A stretch of DNA of 64,000 nucleotides from Turbatrix aceti (Eukaryota > Nematoda > Chromadorea > Rhabditida > Panagrolaimidae), in assembly GCA_963969345.1 (NCBI GenBank), contig OZ017768.1, positions 2,690,718 to 2,754,717 of the forward strand. The letters run 5' to 3'. The translations under genes were made by a program, and so were the position numbers. The notes below the pieces were generated by a model. It had not been told where the DNA came from and did no database searches. It saw only the letters and a list, made by a program, of their open reading frames with translations. Each line of letters starts with the position of its first letter. Positions within the stretch are counted from its first letter, which is position 1. Shown here piece by piece: positions 11,834 to 22,866 of this stretch.

Positions 11834-13129
11834 TTATGAAGAATCTGAAATTTGTCGAGTGAGAGAATTTCTACGCAGACGACATTTACGAGCGGCTTCC
11901 TTGTTACGTCCTCGCCGGCGAATCTTCTTCATGAGAGCGCGTTGAACGTCCGAAAACGATGGATCCACGAGAAGGCGTTGCAGTTCCCTGTGAGTCATCT
12001 GGACGAGTTCTTCTGCGCTGGCAGGAAGATTGTGGCGCCGGACGAGGGCGTCATCCTGAGACGCACGGCCTGGGCGACGAGATGACTTCTGTGGACTTGG
12101 TGACTTTTTTACGCGCCGGGATTGTCTCTTTTTGTTTTTTTCATCGACAACGGCGCCAAAGTTGATATCTCTCTCTTCTGGGCACAATTTTCCGTAAAAA
12201 CGGGATTTTGGGGATGTGGAATCCGAGGAATGAGAATCGTTTGAAAAGTAATCACTGAAGGGAGAAGATGCAGCTGATTTTTGTGATTTCGGGTGAAATG
12301 GTTCGTTTTCGAGGTTTTTGAAGGTATCAGAGACGCTGTGAGAATTTTCGTAGTCCTGGTTGACGGAATTTGACGAAAAATCGTTTAGGTCATGTTTTGC
12401 AGTGGAAAATTTGTCTTCGTTGATCTGCATCATCGCCTCGGGTTCGTCTGCCTCTGGGAGTTCAACGGCAGCAGTGGTGATCGGTTCGTCCAGGAAATAC
12501 GGTGGCAATTCGCCCAAAACAACTGACCCGTCAAAAAAGGCGCCAGGTTCTGGTTTGGACCTGTTATGCGCCGACGACGACGATGAACACGACTCAGCCG
12601 CTGGGAATTCCGGAAAATGGGTTTTGCGCATCTGATCGTAATCACCGTTTTCTATACCAGCCATGGAGCATCCCGGTTGTCCAGCACGCATTTCTTCATC
12701 ACATTGAACATCGGGTGCCGAAACCGTATCCTTCTCGCCATAGTCCGCCGAGTTGTTCTCATCCATGGAGTCACCGTAATCCATCGCATCCTTTTCCCGA
12801 CGGGAAAAAGAATACGTCGGAATGGGTCGTTCAACGAGCATCATATTCACTTGAACGGGACGCAGCAGACCTGTTTGCTGATTGTGCCATACCACGTCGG
12901 CAGGATGGGGTTTGAAAATCTCGCTGTCCAGCATGCCATTCGACTTCATCACCAAATCACTGAGTTTCGGCGAAAAATTCCAGGTAACCAGAAGAAAAAT
13001 GTAAACACACGCGCAATCCCACATTTTGGTAACTTTTCGCGTTGACTGAAGCAGCTGATCGCAAAGTTGTTGCAAATCCGTCATCGAGGTGTTGGGGCGC
13101 CAGATTCGGGCAAGTAAAGTGGTCATCAT
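11834..13129 (-). CDS. skn-1: SKN-1/Nrf-type transcription factor without leucine zipper
   Basis: A single coding exon of 431 residues. The C-terminus has the CNC/SKN homeodomain-like helices (MTHRELQRLL..SFSDVQRALMKKIRRRG, residues 378-402) joined directly to a basic region (RNKEAARKCRLRR). The protein stops nine residues later, with no zipper, as in C. elegans SKN-1, which binds DNA as a monomer. A basic arm (RRPGRASQD) precedes the domain, like the minor-groove arm of SKN-1, and the SRFYGKL motif upstream is also shared with SKN-1. A hydrophobic stretch at residues 36-53 would fit the ER-anchored SKN-1A/Nrf1-like form. By homology it activates oxidative-stress, detoxification and proteasome genes and acts in early endoderm fate. 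The frame is open upstream to an acceptor about 65 nt before ATG (13194), and the next exon on the minus strand has stops, so 5' UTR splicing is likely. It sits between members 1 and 2 of the tandem family. Confidence 0.92.
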   Translation of the reverse strand: MMTTLLARIWRPNTSMTDLQQLCDQLLQSTRKVTKMWDCACVYIFLLVTWNFSPKLSDLVMKSNGMLDSEIFKPHPADVVWHNQQTGLLRPVQVNMMLVERPIPTYSFSRREKDAMDYGDSMDENNSADYGEKDTVSAPDVQCDEEMRAGQPGCSMAGIENGDYDQMRKTHFPEFPAAESCSSSSSAHNRSKPEPGAFFDGSVVLGELPPYFLDEPITTAAVELPEADEPEAMMQINEDKFSTAKHDLNDFSSNSVNQDYENSHSVSDTFKNLENEPFHPKSQKSAASSPFSDYFSNDSHSSDSTSPKSRFYGKLCPEERDINFGAVVDEKNKKRQSRRVKKSPSPQKSSRRPGRASQDDALVRRHNLPASAEELVQMTHRELQRLLVDPSFSDVQRALMKKIRRRGRNKEAARKCRLRRNSLTRQISDSS

Positions 13130-13797
13130 GTTCCGGATGCCTCCGCCGATTGAAAAGGATCGAAAAACAATGGCAGGTGACTCAAAATCAGTACTCCTAA
13201 AAAATTCAAAAAGAATACAAAAATCATTGAAAATAAGTTACTAACCTTCAATTTTTCAATAAAGAGTTTTCTTCAGGTTGAATACGCTCTATTTTGCAGG
13301 ATCTAAAAACGATAATCACATTATTAAAAAAACCGTAAAATGAAACGCAAACGCGTAAGCAACACAAAACTCGGTAACAATCGTAAAATTCAACAATAAT
13401 TGCATAAAATAACATCGAAACGCTGAAAATGAACAACACGCGCGTAAATAAAAAAGAAAACGACTGATAAAAGCGTGCAGGGGTTTTATTACGATCAATC
13501 AAGTCTCTGGCCTATTTTCGCTCCAGGAAATCACAGACACACTTTTGCAATTTTTTAATTGCAAAAGTGTGTCTGTTTTTTTAAAAGAGCTACCGTAAAC
13601 CGTTATAAAATGTTACTGTTACTGTTGCTTGTTGCTTCGTTTTACCTATCTGCGTATTTCTGCGTTTTTACGATACTTTCTTGGGATACATAAAATCCCA
13701 GCCAGAAAAAAATTAGAAATAAAAAAAATTGTGTGTGCACTGAATTTCAGAACAATTTTTGCCTTGACTGTTTTTTTTCCATTCCAGGCGAATCAAA
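13130..13797. promoter_or_regulatory. Divergent spacer skn-1 / family member 2
   Basis: Holds the probable skn-1 5' UTR splice acceptor (near 13194) and a non-coding upstream exon with donor GTTAGT near 13245. It also holds a perfect 20-bp hairpin at 13533-13576 and, on the plus strand, an acceptor ending at 13787 just before the next gene's ATG. Confidence 0.45.
13533..13576. repeat. Perfect 20-bp inverted repeat (hairpin)
   Basis: The arms 13533-13552 (ACAGACACACTTTTGCAATT) and 13557-13576 are exact inverted complements around a TTTT loop. The stem is too short for a typical pre-miRNA. It may be a remnant of an inverted-repeat element or a structured transcript end. Confidence 0.85.
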
Positions 13798-15316
13798 ATG
13801 CGTCCGTTATCACCCGCATACCGCCAAGAGTTGATCCACGGAGCCATCAAAACGTGGAACCTCCAAAAACTCAAAGACTTGGTACTGTCTTCTCCCGAAA
13901 TTTCGAACTTTTTTTACGTTTTTATGGAGAGCGTATACGTCACTTTCGCCTACGGAGGAGTCTTTTTTTACGTGAGTATTTCTCTAAATATTTGTTTTTT
14001 CGCAGACTGATAAATTGTACGTTTTTAGGATCGATTTCGCAAACTGATCGTAACATATTACAACACTGACGATTCCTTCGTCTGGATGGCGTCTTTTGTA
14101 CGAAATCTTTGGATTGATCGTAGTCAAGTGAACGACTTTCTTTTTTTCTTCAAGTTTCTGGCAAATATCGTTCATTTCAGTAGTAAGTAGCTTTTTTGTT
14201 CGTTTTTTTTAGTTTAAGGAAATATTATTTTTTCAGATCTCGGAGAATTGGAGATGTCTAGCAAGCTGAGGTTAGGTCAGTCAGTAATCAGTGATCCGTT
14301 TGCGAAGGTTGTCATCAAGGATCTGATACCCATCTCCAAACGACTCACCATTCGCCTCGAATTGCTGAATTTTATTCGGCCATTTGTACCTCGCTTCAGT
14401 TGTATTTGCGTGGCGTACTGTAACCTGGATGATGGCAACTGGAGAGATTTTAATCCAATTATTGTAAGCTTTTTATCGTATTTGAATTTTTTTGTTGGTT
14501 ACGGTCATGGTCGTCAAACTGAAAAAAAAATTTCAATGAAAAATTTTTTTGTGTTTTGAATTTTAGGATTCAGGTTCGGTAACCGAAAGTTTGGGTATTC
14601 AACACTAAAAAATGTTTTTTTACTAAAATGACGTCTTTTTGCCGAAAAAAATGCATTGAGAAATACAAAATTTTGTTGCGAATTTTTGGACTGAATACGT
14701 GAAATTTTGGGGTTTTGGGGCGAATTACCCGAAAATTCGGATCTTTTACTCGAATGTTCATGATTTTTTTACAGCACCGCTGGTTACGGTAAAATTTCAG
14801 AATACGATACATTTTGGATCAACGACCCGTCTACAACTGAGCGTCGGTCCTGCTCCCCGTTATTCTCATTATCGAAAACTCGACTCGATCCAAGTCCAGT
14901 CAAATCAACACCTGTCTTTCCTTTGGACGACTCAGAACTTTGACGACGTAAATGATAATATCGTGAATTTGATCGGCAACTTGCGAAACCATGCGCCACG
15001 TATCGTAAAGTTCTCGATCGGCGTAAAATCGTCCTACTGTCTGTCAGATGCCACTGCCGCTACCGCCGCTGATTTCTGGGTTAGAATGGAGGCTGACTAC
15101 AATCAGATCCTGAATACCCTTCTTGTGATCCCCAAAAAAATCAACATGAAAGTCTTCCTCTTACTCGACTTGGAACATTCGGTTTTCTACACCAAGGAAT
15201 TGCTACCTCCAGAGAATTCTGTATTCACGATGAGCGGACAGTTTTGCACCAAACGGCAGTGGCAACTTGCGAGAAACGTTCAATTTTCATATTTTTGTGA
15301 ACGTCGGTTTTTTTAG
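13798..15316 (+). CDS. Member 2 of an unrecognised tandem gene family
   Basis: Exons 13798-13971, 14029-14182, 14237-14463 and 14801-15316 give 356 residues, with intron phases 0, 1 and 0 as in its paralogues. The ATG is exactly 10 nt after a TTCCAG acceptor (ends 13787), which suggests a trans-spliced leader or a 5' UTR intron. The N-terminal block starts MRPLSPAY and includes LVLSSPEIS; exon 2 has FVRNLW; exon 3 starts NLGELEM; exon 4 carries WVRMEADYNQIL and KVFLLLDLEH and ends with ARNVQFSY. No signal peptide or membrane helix is seen. Intron 3 (14464-14800) is unusually long for the family. An earlier acceptor at 14774 would bring a stop into frame, so the one ending 14800 is preferred. 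No function is assigned. Confidence 0.82.
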
Positions 15317-15878
15317 GTGATTTTTTATAGAAATGTGGAATTTAGTTTTTTTTTCAACAATAAAGATCTCGAAAAATCTGAACCGATCGAACGCTCGGCA
15401 AATTTGGCTATAAAAAACTGCAATCCATAAAAAAATTGTAGGGGTTATATAAAAAAACATAAAAAAATTGGAGGCGATCAATTCTTTGCCTTTGCCGCCG
15501 GAGACGAAGGTGCCTCTCGGGCGACGAAGGCGAAGGCGATGTTACACTGATCTCAAACCCATCAAATTTCCCTTCACAAAAGACTCCGAGTAAGCTTGTT
15601 TACTCGGCGCGAAAATGATACGCGCGCGCTTCTTTGATCGTAGGCCTGTGTTGTCCTGACACGAAACTAGTTCTCTTGCTCGAATTCTTGCGCGCGCACT
15701 CGTTCTTTTTTTTGCTTTTCACCTGAATAGGATATTTTTTGAATCCGCTTTTTGCTGGTTTTTTTTGTCCTAAAAAGCCATAGTTTTTTACTTTTTACGT
15801 TTTTTTATGTTTTTTTATGCGTTTGTAATATTTTTTGACGTCGAAAACGCCTTTTTTTTCTATTTCAGCTTTGTCAGA
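15317..15878. other. Spacer between family members 2 and 3, with a GGCGAAGGC island
   Basis: A/T-rich apart from the repeat island at 15470-15545. The end of the spacer is a T/C-rich tract and a TTTCAG acceptor (ends 15868) 10 nt before the next ATG. Confidence 0.45.
15470..15545. repeat. GGCGAAGGC-type repeat island, copy 1
   Basis: Contains GGAGGCGATCAATTC and repeated CGAAGGCGAAGGCG words. The same words occur in inverse orientation at 22586-22702, so this is a dispersed family. No coding frame follows it. Confidence 0.65.
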
Positions 15879-17114
15879 ATGCGTCCACTGCCATCTGCAT
15901 ATCGCAGAAAACTAATTTGGGCTCTGATGAATTCGCCTCAATCCAAAGATCTGAAAAAGTTGATCCTGTCTTCCCCTCAGATGTCTCGCGCATTTGGTGC
16001 CTATTTGAGTGACCTTTATGTCCAATACGAAGATGGTCTTATCATTTTATGGGTTGGTTCTTCAGTTTTTTACCCTAAATATCAGATATAGTATTATCTT
16101 TTGTTTCAGAAAGAAGAGAAGCGTCGCAGCATGTTAGTTTGCGTCGGATACGATAACTTTGCTTTTATTGCAGCTTTTGTTCGCAAGCTTTGGGCTGCCT
16201 GGATTTATGCTCCTCGAGGAGAAGAAACTCTGTTTTACGAAAAAGTGTGTGCGGTTAACGGTAAGTTTTTTTGTGGCTCAAAAATAATGCATGCATGACA
16301 ACTGTTTTCAGATCTCGACGAACTGAACTTGTCCAGAATGCCTAACTCGTACATGGTGTCGGAAACTGTTCAGAATCTGTTGTCCATCCCGCGAATCCTC
16401 ATAATCAACATTGAGGCGTTTCACCTTGTCGACGAACTGATTCCCAACTTTGGTATCATTGTTTTCAAATCTGGATGTACCGACGATTTTCACTTCGCCG
16501 AATTGGAATTTTTTGAGGTAAGTTTACTTTTTATTCACTAAACATTTTGTTTCTTACTTTTTTAGGCCAACTTGGGATACAAATCCACGAATGCTCTGAT
16601 TGCGAATTTTTGTGATTTTGAATTCGCAGTCGATAGCTGGATTGACATGGTGAAGCTGTTCGCTGTCGACGATCTTCCCCCCACCCGGCGCTTTTACTTC
16701 CAAATGGGGGACTACGACGCATCAAAAGCTTCCAATGACTTCCATTACCTTGCCGGCTGTCTCGCAGAACTGTCACCTGCGATCCAGGAGAACAATTTCC
16801 TCGTCAAACTGCTCTTTTTGTGCAATGCTTCGCAGTTTCCTACCGTTTCCGACTTTTTGGCCGCGACGAAGCAGGAATACGACTCGATCGTCGCTACTCT
16901 TCGTGAAGTCCCGAACCGCCTGAACGTCCTGATTGCCTTTATAACGGGTACGCAAGAATTCACCGACATTGACGATCAGAATCTCGGCGTTCATTTTCCT
17001 GCTAATGATTTTACCATCACGAAGACTGACATGACTTGGGAGATTGAAAGTTCGCTGATGAGTCTGACTGAAAATGTCAATCTCAGAGCTCAATGGGTGG
17101 CTTTTCTTTTTTAA
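15879..17114 (+). CDS. Member 3 of an unrecognised tandem gene family
   Basis: Exons 15879-16052, 16110-16260, 16312-16517 and 16566-17114 give 359 residues with introns in phases 0, 1 and 0. Exon 1 is 174 nt, the same as in member 2. The ATG is 10 nt after a TTTCAG acceptor. The N-terminal block starts MRPLPSAYR and has LILSSPQMS; exon 2 has FVRKLW; exon 3 starts DLDELNL; the protein ends in ENVNLRAQWVAFLF, more diverged than the other ends. A Leu-rich central part suggests a repeat fold. An open frame continues upstream of the ATG to 15807, but homology and the acceptor support the internal ATG. Function unknown; probably cytosolic, since no targeting signal is seen. Confidence 0.82.
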
Positions 17115-18142
17115 TGTTGTGTTTGTGTATTTTTTCCGATGCATTATTTTTGTTTCATTTGTTCAACCGCTATGTCTACCGTTTCTTTTGAATGCTTACC
17201 TGTTATTGCGTTATAAAAAAATAAAAAAAATCATTTTATTTTTTTTCCAAAATCGAAAACGTATTTTTTGGCGAAAAAAATGCTTCATCATAAAAAAAAC
17301 TTCACCACAGAAATGAATTTTCTGAATCTTGGGGTAAAATAAAAATGATAACTCTCCGGCCAAGTTTTGAGGTCGTCGAGAAAAAAAAATAAACTAAACT
17401 TCAAAAGTCTGATCTTGGTTTTTCGAACCCTTGTCGCATCCTTTGAGAACGCGAGCGAGCGATTCACCGTGCCCCACCAGGCGCCATTCACACTTGCCGC
17501 AGTCGCTCCGCGGAGCTCCGGACCCCCTCGCTGGGAAGCTGTCTCTGCTGCGTCCGCGCGGAGACAAAGACTCGAACATTTGAATACAACTCTGACCTCA
17601 TTTTGGCATTGACCCCTCCCCTTTTCTGTTCAAATAAGGAAGGCACGCAGTGCCATCCTTGGTTTAGTCGGAACTTGTTGGGATTGCATATTGTTGTTGT
17701 CTCTGTAGTCCTTGTATCACCGTGCGAGTGGTGTGTCCTATTTGCAACGGCGCAACTTGCGCCGTCCAAGTTTGGGCGCAAAGCGTTGTCCATTGCGTAG
17801 GAAAAAAGGTGCAGACAAATTACAAGCTCAATTCGATTGAGTTGCGCATTAGCTACTACTCTTACATAAAAAAAGCACGTTTAATGCGATACAACGATCG
17901 CTTTTTTACGGATTCTTTCAAACGTTCGCAAACATTTGACAGTACGCCCCTCCTACAGTTTCCTGGCACGACAGTTTTTTCGATCACTTGAAAAATTTTT
18001 GTCTGCATTTGTTTTCGTGTTTTTACTACTCTCTCGTTTTCGTGCTCGTGCCTAAACTTTTTTGCGACCTACTAATTATTTTGTTTACTGTTTACCCCAG
18101 AATATTCGTTTTTTGACAATTGTATAATTTAGGCTAACCAAA
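17115..18142. other. Spacer between family members 3 and 4
   Basis: About 1 kb. There is a GC-richer patch at 17440-17590 without a supportable gene and a 9-bp perfect palindromic hairpin around 17747-17765 (ACGGCGCAA, then C, then TTGCGCCGT). At the end an acceptor (ends 18132) precedes the next ATG by 10 nt. Confidence 0.4.
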
Positions 18143-19382
18143 ATGCATACTCTGTCATCTACCTATCTCCGTGCCCTGTTCATCGATGCCATCAAAAGAG
18201 ACGACCTCGAATACCTGAAACGCTTGGTCTTGTCTTCCCAGGAAATGTCGCATGTTTTTTACGGGTTCATGCGGAACATCTTTGTCGTCTACGATTTCCG
18301 CCGTGCTCATGAGGAATTCAGATCCCTCGTAAGTTCTTTTCTTTCTTTTTGCTTCATTTTTTTGTAAAATCACGATTTAGAGCCGCGCTAACGACTTCGT
18401 CGTACTGTACTACAACCTCGGTGATGCGGTGAACTGGATTGCGTTTTTTGTCCGGAAACTTTGGCTTCGGAATATTTCGCCAACGATGGATCGAGTCTTT
18501 TTTAAAAGAATTATCCGTGCCAACAGTGAGTTTTTTTCCGTTCATTATTCAGAAAAATTGTATAAAATCCTGTTTTCAGATCTCCTCGAATTGGATGTGA
18601 CCGAGCTGGGCATGGATAAGATATCACTTGGCACCGTTCAAAGTCTGATTTCTTTTTCCAAACGTCTCGACGCTCAACTTACCTATCTGGACCACATTCA
18701 AGTTCAATCGTTGCTGTCTCGCTTTGAGTCCATTCGTGTGCGTTTTCGGGACGGATTCAGTCATGGAGACGACGCCAGGAAAGTTTCTGTAAGTTTTTTT
18801 ACCAAAAAAAAATTGCACCAAAAAAATATTTTTGAACATTTTCAGAAGCTGATTGAATCTGGAGCGGCCAATACCCTTGATCTGACTGTCAACAAGGCTC
18901 CGACGAAATTCAGTTTCCGAAACCTGGACAAGATGACCGCCGGCCTCAGCGACATTCGTCACATTTCCTTCTCCTTCGGCGTTTATGGTTTCCATGGCGT
19001 CTCCCGTGTTCTCCAGGATGTGGTCAACTTCGCAGGAAAGCCGATGCCAAAAGTTGAAACCTTCGCTGTCGGTATCCCATCAACCTACTTTTTGTACTCG
19101 TTCAAAGACCACACAACTTTTTGGTCTCGTTTTGAGGGTGAATACGGCAAGATCCTTCACACCCTTCGTAAGATGCCGAAATCGTTCAAAGTCAAAGTCT
19201 TCTTTCTGATGGATTTGAATCATGGGTGCCTTTTTGCAGATGACATAGCTTATGTTTCTGACCTTTTCCCCACTGATGATTTTGTTTTCAACCGCAATCG
19301 TAAGGTTTGGACCAACCGGCAAATCCAAATCGCCGAAAACGTCGAGTTTACTTTTCATTGTCAGCTTCGTTTTATGTTTTGA
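18143..19382 (+). CDS. Member 4 of an unrecognised tandem gene family
   Basis: Exons 18143-18328, 18381-18525, 18580-18788 and 18846-19382 give 358 residues, intron phases 0, 1 and 0. The ATG is 10 nt after a TTTAG acceptor. The N-terminal block starts MHTLSSTYL and has RLVLSSQEMS; exon 2 has FFVRKLW; exon 3 starts NLLELDV; exon 4 has WSRFEGEYGKIL and KVFFLMDLN, close to member 2, and ends AENVEFTF. All introns are 51-57 nt. The frame happens to stay open through intron 3, but the splice signals and the homologous boundary support removal. The conserved exon plan shows that members 1-4 arose by duplication of one four-exon ancestor. No function assigned. Confidence 0.83.
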
Positions 19383-20167
19383 GGGTCTTTACGCGAAAGT
19401 GGTATTTGGAGGGTCTTGGCGCGAATATTAAACTTGATGGTGTGCGTCCTATTTTTTGTCTTTTTGTTAATTGTTTTTTTATCATTTTTTTTGAATTCAC
19501 CAGTTTTTAATAAATTTGTTGAACATTCTTTTTTGCTTTGCGAAAAGGGGCATTGTCGTGGGAAAAGAAAACTTGGTGAGTTTTCCGCAACCATTGTACA
19601 GTAAGGGTTTGACATGGGTGGCATGCCCAAAATTTGAAAAGTGACACATTTTTTTAATTAAAAAAAAATTTAAAATTTTACAACTTTGATTTTCGCTCAT
19701 TTTTTTTTTGTTTTTGATTTTTACAATTAAAATAAATACATAAAATGTTTTGCCTGTGCGAATCACGAAAAAATAGCAGAAATCATATTTTTCAATTTAC
19801 TTTTTTTCGCCTTTTTTGAAAAAAATCGCTCATTTCGCCAACGCACCTTTTTTTTCATACTTTGTTTTTTAATTTCTAAAATTATGTGCTCGTTCCGCTT
19901 TTGCTTGTAAGCAATGTGATAATGTACGAGACAAGCCTTGTAAAAAGTTGATAAATTCTTTTTTCAAGAAAAAGAAAGAAAAAAAACGTACAAAAGGAAA
20001 AACTTGGCGTTCTGTGTCGAACGTTTTCGTCTTTTTGACGATACTCGGATGATGTCCGTGTCCTGTTTTTTTTCTTCGTCGGGACCAGTGGAAAATTGCG
20101 TTCAGGATAACGCGTTGTTTGTTTGTCAACTGACTACTCCATCCCGGCTACGACAACGGTGACAGCT
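19383..20167. other. Intergenic spacer
   Basis: A/T-rich, with no repeat or gene I can support. The final 100 bases become GC-richer and should include the promoter or 5' UTR of the gene that follows. Confidence 0.35.
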
Positions 20168-22070
20168 ATGGGCGAATCCGTGCACGTTCACGACGTGGCG
20201 AGCGTCGTTCGCGAACGCTTTTTTACCAAAGCCGTCGGTGGCAGGCATTTGCTCGTCTGCGAGGCTGCAGCAGGATCAACTGACACCAAGAGTTTGTTTT
20301 GAAAGTAATTTTCGTATTATTAAAATTTTTTTAGACACACTCGACGTCTTTGTGGGCCTATACGAAAAATCCAGACCCAGACAGACAGTTGCCGAGAAAA
20401 CAATCGCTTGGCCTGAATCACAATTGCCTCGGGTGAGTCACATGCTTTTTCAAAAAAAAAGGAAGACGTATGCGATTGATTGCGTTGGCATTGCAGGTGA
20501 GTCTGCAGGAGCTGCCGAGCCTCGTGCTGGTCCTGAACGGCAAAGCCCATTCCGCTCAGCTTCCGTTTCGCATTCCTCGACCCGCTCCACCCCGGATCGT
20601 CGCTTCGACCAAGTTTACGCTCCCGGATTTCACGATCGCGGGTCTCGGGACTTCGCAGGCGATCAAGGCTGCCAATCCGAATGCTTTCAACGCGACTATT
20701 CGGCAGTTTATCGGAAATGTGAGTTTTTGAAGGAGTTTTTATATTTTTTGGAGGAATTTTTGACTGATTTTGGTCGAAATTGTCCGATTTCGGTAAAAAC
20801 TTCAAAAAACTTTTTCCAGCGATGCACAAAAAAAATGATAAAAAATTTTGACGCGTTTTTGATTTTTTTTAAAGAGTCGTATTTTTTGAATTTTACGTCT
20901 TTGAATACCTAAATTTTAAGTTTTTATCGTGATTCCTATAAAAAATTGTTTATATTGACCGCGTTCTTGATACCGATTTGGTTTTCTTTTATTTTTTATT
21001 GTTGATGGATTTTGGTCGATTTTTTTTGATTTCAGTGTATCGTAATTTTTGTTTAACGTTTTTTGAATTTTATAATTTTTTTGGCCTTTTCCCTTACTTT
21101 TACCTCTTTTCCAGCCGTCAACCGAAAACTGGAACCTCCTAGCGACCGCAAGCACGACCCAACGCGCTCAATCGGGCATCGTGCTCCGGGAACCCCTGGG
21201 CAACGATGACGAAGTCTCGCTGGCTCTCGAAATTGCCAGTTCCCCGGCAGTACGCGTTGACACCTGGCGAACCCTGCTCGGCATGAGTGTCTTCAGCATC
21301 AGCAGTCTCGAAACGATCGTTCGAAAGCTCACCGAGCAGTCTGATACTGGCGTTCTCCTGCGTGCCATCATCGAGACCCCGTCGATCTTTGTCAACGATC
21401 AGACCTTTGTTTTGCTCTTGAAATTCATTCTTTCGTGGGTTTTTTTTTGATTTTTTATACATTTTGTGAGATTTTTTTTCAGGGAACCAAAAACGGATTT
21501 CAACAAGCTTTTTTCACAGCTTCTGCAGAAGAGCTACACGGTCCCCTTCCTCCGACAGGCCCTGAACAACCACCTGACCGTCGAAGAAGCTGTCGAGGTC
21601 GCGGATCGAACAATCGATTTCATGGATAACCACGAAACAAGCGCGGAAGTCTGGCATCGGGTTTGTTTTTATTTTCCACGATTTTTTGTTTTCCCAAAAA
21701 GTCTAAAAATCATTTTTTGCCCCTGATTGACGTGTTTCTAGGCAATGGAGGTGCTGACAACACTCATCGAAGGACACTGCGATAACCTTATCATGCGGAA
21801 TGAGGCTTACGATACGCTCAAACGCGCCAAGGAATACGTCCATGTTGTGGTGAGTTTTTTGAACTTCAAAAAATAAAAAAATCAGTTTTTTTGATTTTTG
21901 AACGTTAAAAATCGTATTTTTTGCAGACAGATATGGTGTCCATGTTTTCGAAGCTCATGGCGAAGAACAAGGCCGGCGCAGAGCTGCCACATCTCAATCG
22001 ACCGAGTGACACGGATTTTCTGGCATCGACTGTTCAGCTGATCAAGCTGGAAGACGTCCAGCTCAAGTGA
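20168..22070 (+). CDS. Uncharacterised seven-exon protein (397 residues)
   Basis: Exons 20168-20291, 20335-20432, 20497-20718, 21115-21434, 21483-21660, 21742-21849 and 21927-22070 sum to 398 codons with stop. The first ATG of the GC-rich stretch is used. The N-terminal half has beta-type hydrophobic patterning (LDVFVGLYEKSR, LVLVLNGKAHSAQLPF). The C-terminal half, from about residue 160, is helical and Leu-rich (LLLKFILS, VLTTLIEGHCDNLIMRNEAY, SMFSKLMAKNK). The helical end loosely recalls the C-terminus of nucleolar protein NOL11, but the WD-type front half of NOL11 is not visible, so I leave it unnamed. There is no signal peptide or membrane helix. The first donor (A followed by GTTTGT) is weak; the others are GTGAGT or GTGGGT types. 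The gene model is good, the identity open. Confidence 0.78.
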
Positions 22071-22585
22071 TCGTAGCCGCTGGAATTTTTTGTTTTTGTT
22101 GATTTTTTGAATGTTTTTTTTTTCGTTTGTTAAACGTTTCAAATTTTGATACTTGCAGAGGTGATCGGTGAATATGAGTTTTTATGCTCTGGATACCTAA
22201 AAATGTGATTTTTTTTATCGTGATCGCATTCCATTTTCTCAAAATTGGAATTTTTTGAATTGGTATATTTTTTGACATTTTTGATTTCTTTTTTGTTTGT
22301 TTTTTTGTTCTCTTGATGGATTTTGGTCGAAACTGACGATTTTTAGTTAAAAACAAATATTACAAAAACGTTTTTCCAATGAAATACTGAAATTTTTGAT
22401 AAAAGTTGTTTATTTTTGGCGTGCATTTGAAATTTTTACGATGTATCATTATTTTTTATGACGTTTGTATAACTTTGACGTTATTGACGTCTCTTTCTTG
22501 ATTATGTGTCTTAATCTGTTGTTACGTTCTGTTGACTAAAATTTGAAGTTTTTCTCATAATTTTATACATTTTTATACGATACAT

Positions 22586-22702
22586 GGCCTTCACCTTCAT
22601 CGCCCCCGGAGGCGCCTTCAGATCGCCTTCGCCTCCGGAGGCGAAGGCGAAGGCAAAAAAAAATTGATCGCCTCCAATTGCCTTCGCCTCCATCGCCTTC
22701 AG
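22586..22702. repeat. GGCGAAGGC-type palindromic island, copy 2
   Basis: Includes a perfect 26-bp palindrome at 22624-22649 (half-site CGCCTTCGCCTCC) and further CGCCTTCGCCTCC words, plus an ATTGATCGCCTCC word shared in inverse orientation with 15470-15545. Confidence 0.75.
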
Positions 22703-22866
22703 ACCTTTACAATTTTGAACAAAAAATTTGAATGGCTTTAAATTCTAACCACAAATAGTCAAAAAACAGTTTTACCACTTTATTTAATAGAATTAAAAGC
22801 CTTCTATTATCATAATTTCGCTTTCTGCTATGATTTTGTAAGAGAAAATTTGAGAATTGACACCAA

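Noticed and set aside
13533..13576. Pre-microRNA
   Set aside because: Total foldback is 44 nt with a 4-nt loop, shorter than any usual miRNA precursor. The same holds for the other short hairpins.
14774..14800. Earlier acceptor for exon 4 of family member 2 (ending 14774)
   Set aside because: It would put TAA in frame within six codons; the acceptor ending 14800 keeps frame and matches paralogue exon starts.
17722..17991. Small CxxC zinc protein (MRVVCPICNGATC..)
   Set aside because: The Cys run falls in a DNA palindrome and the frame soon becomes A/T-rich and non-protein-like.
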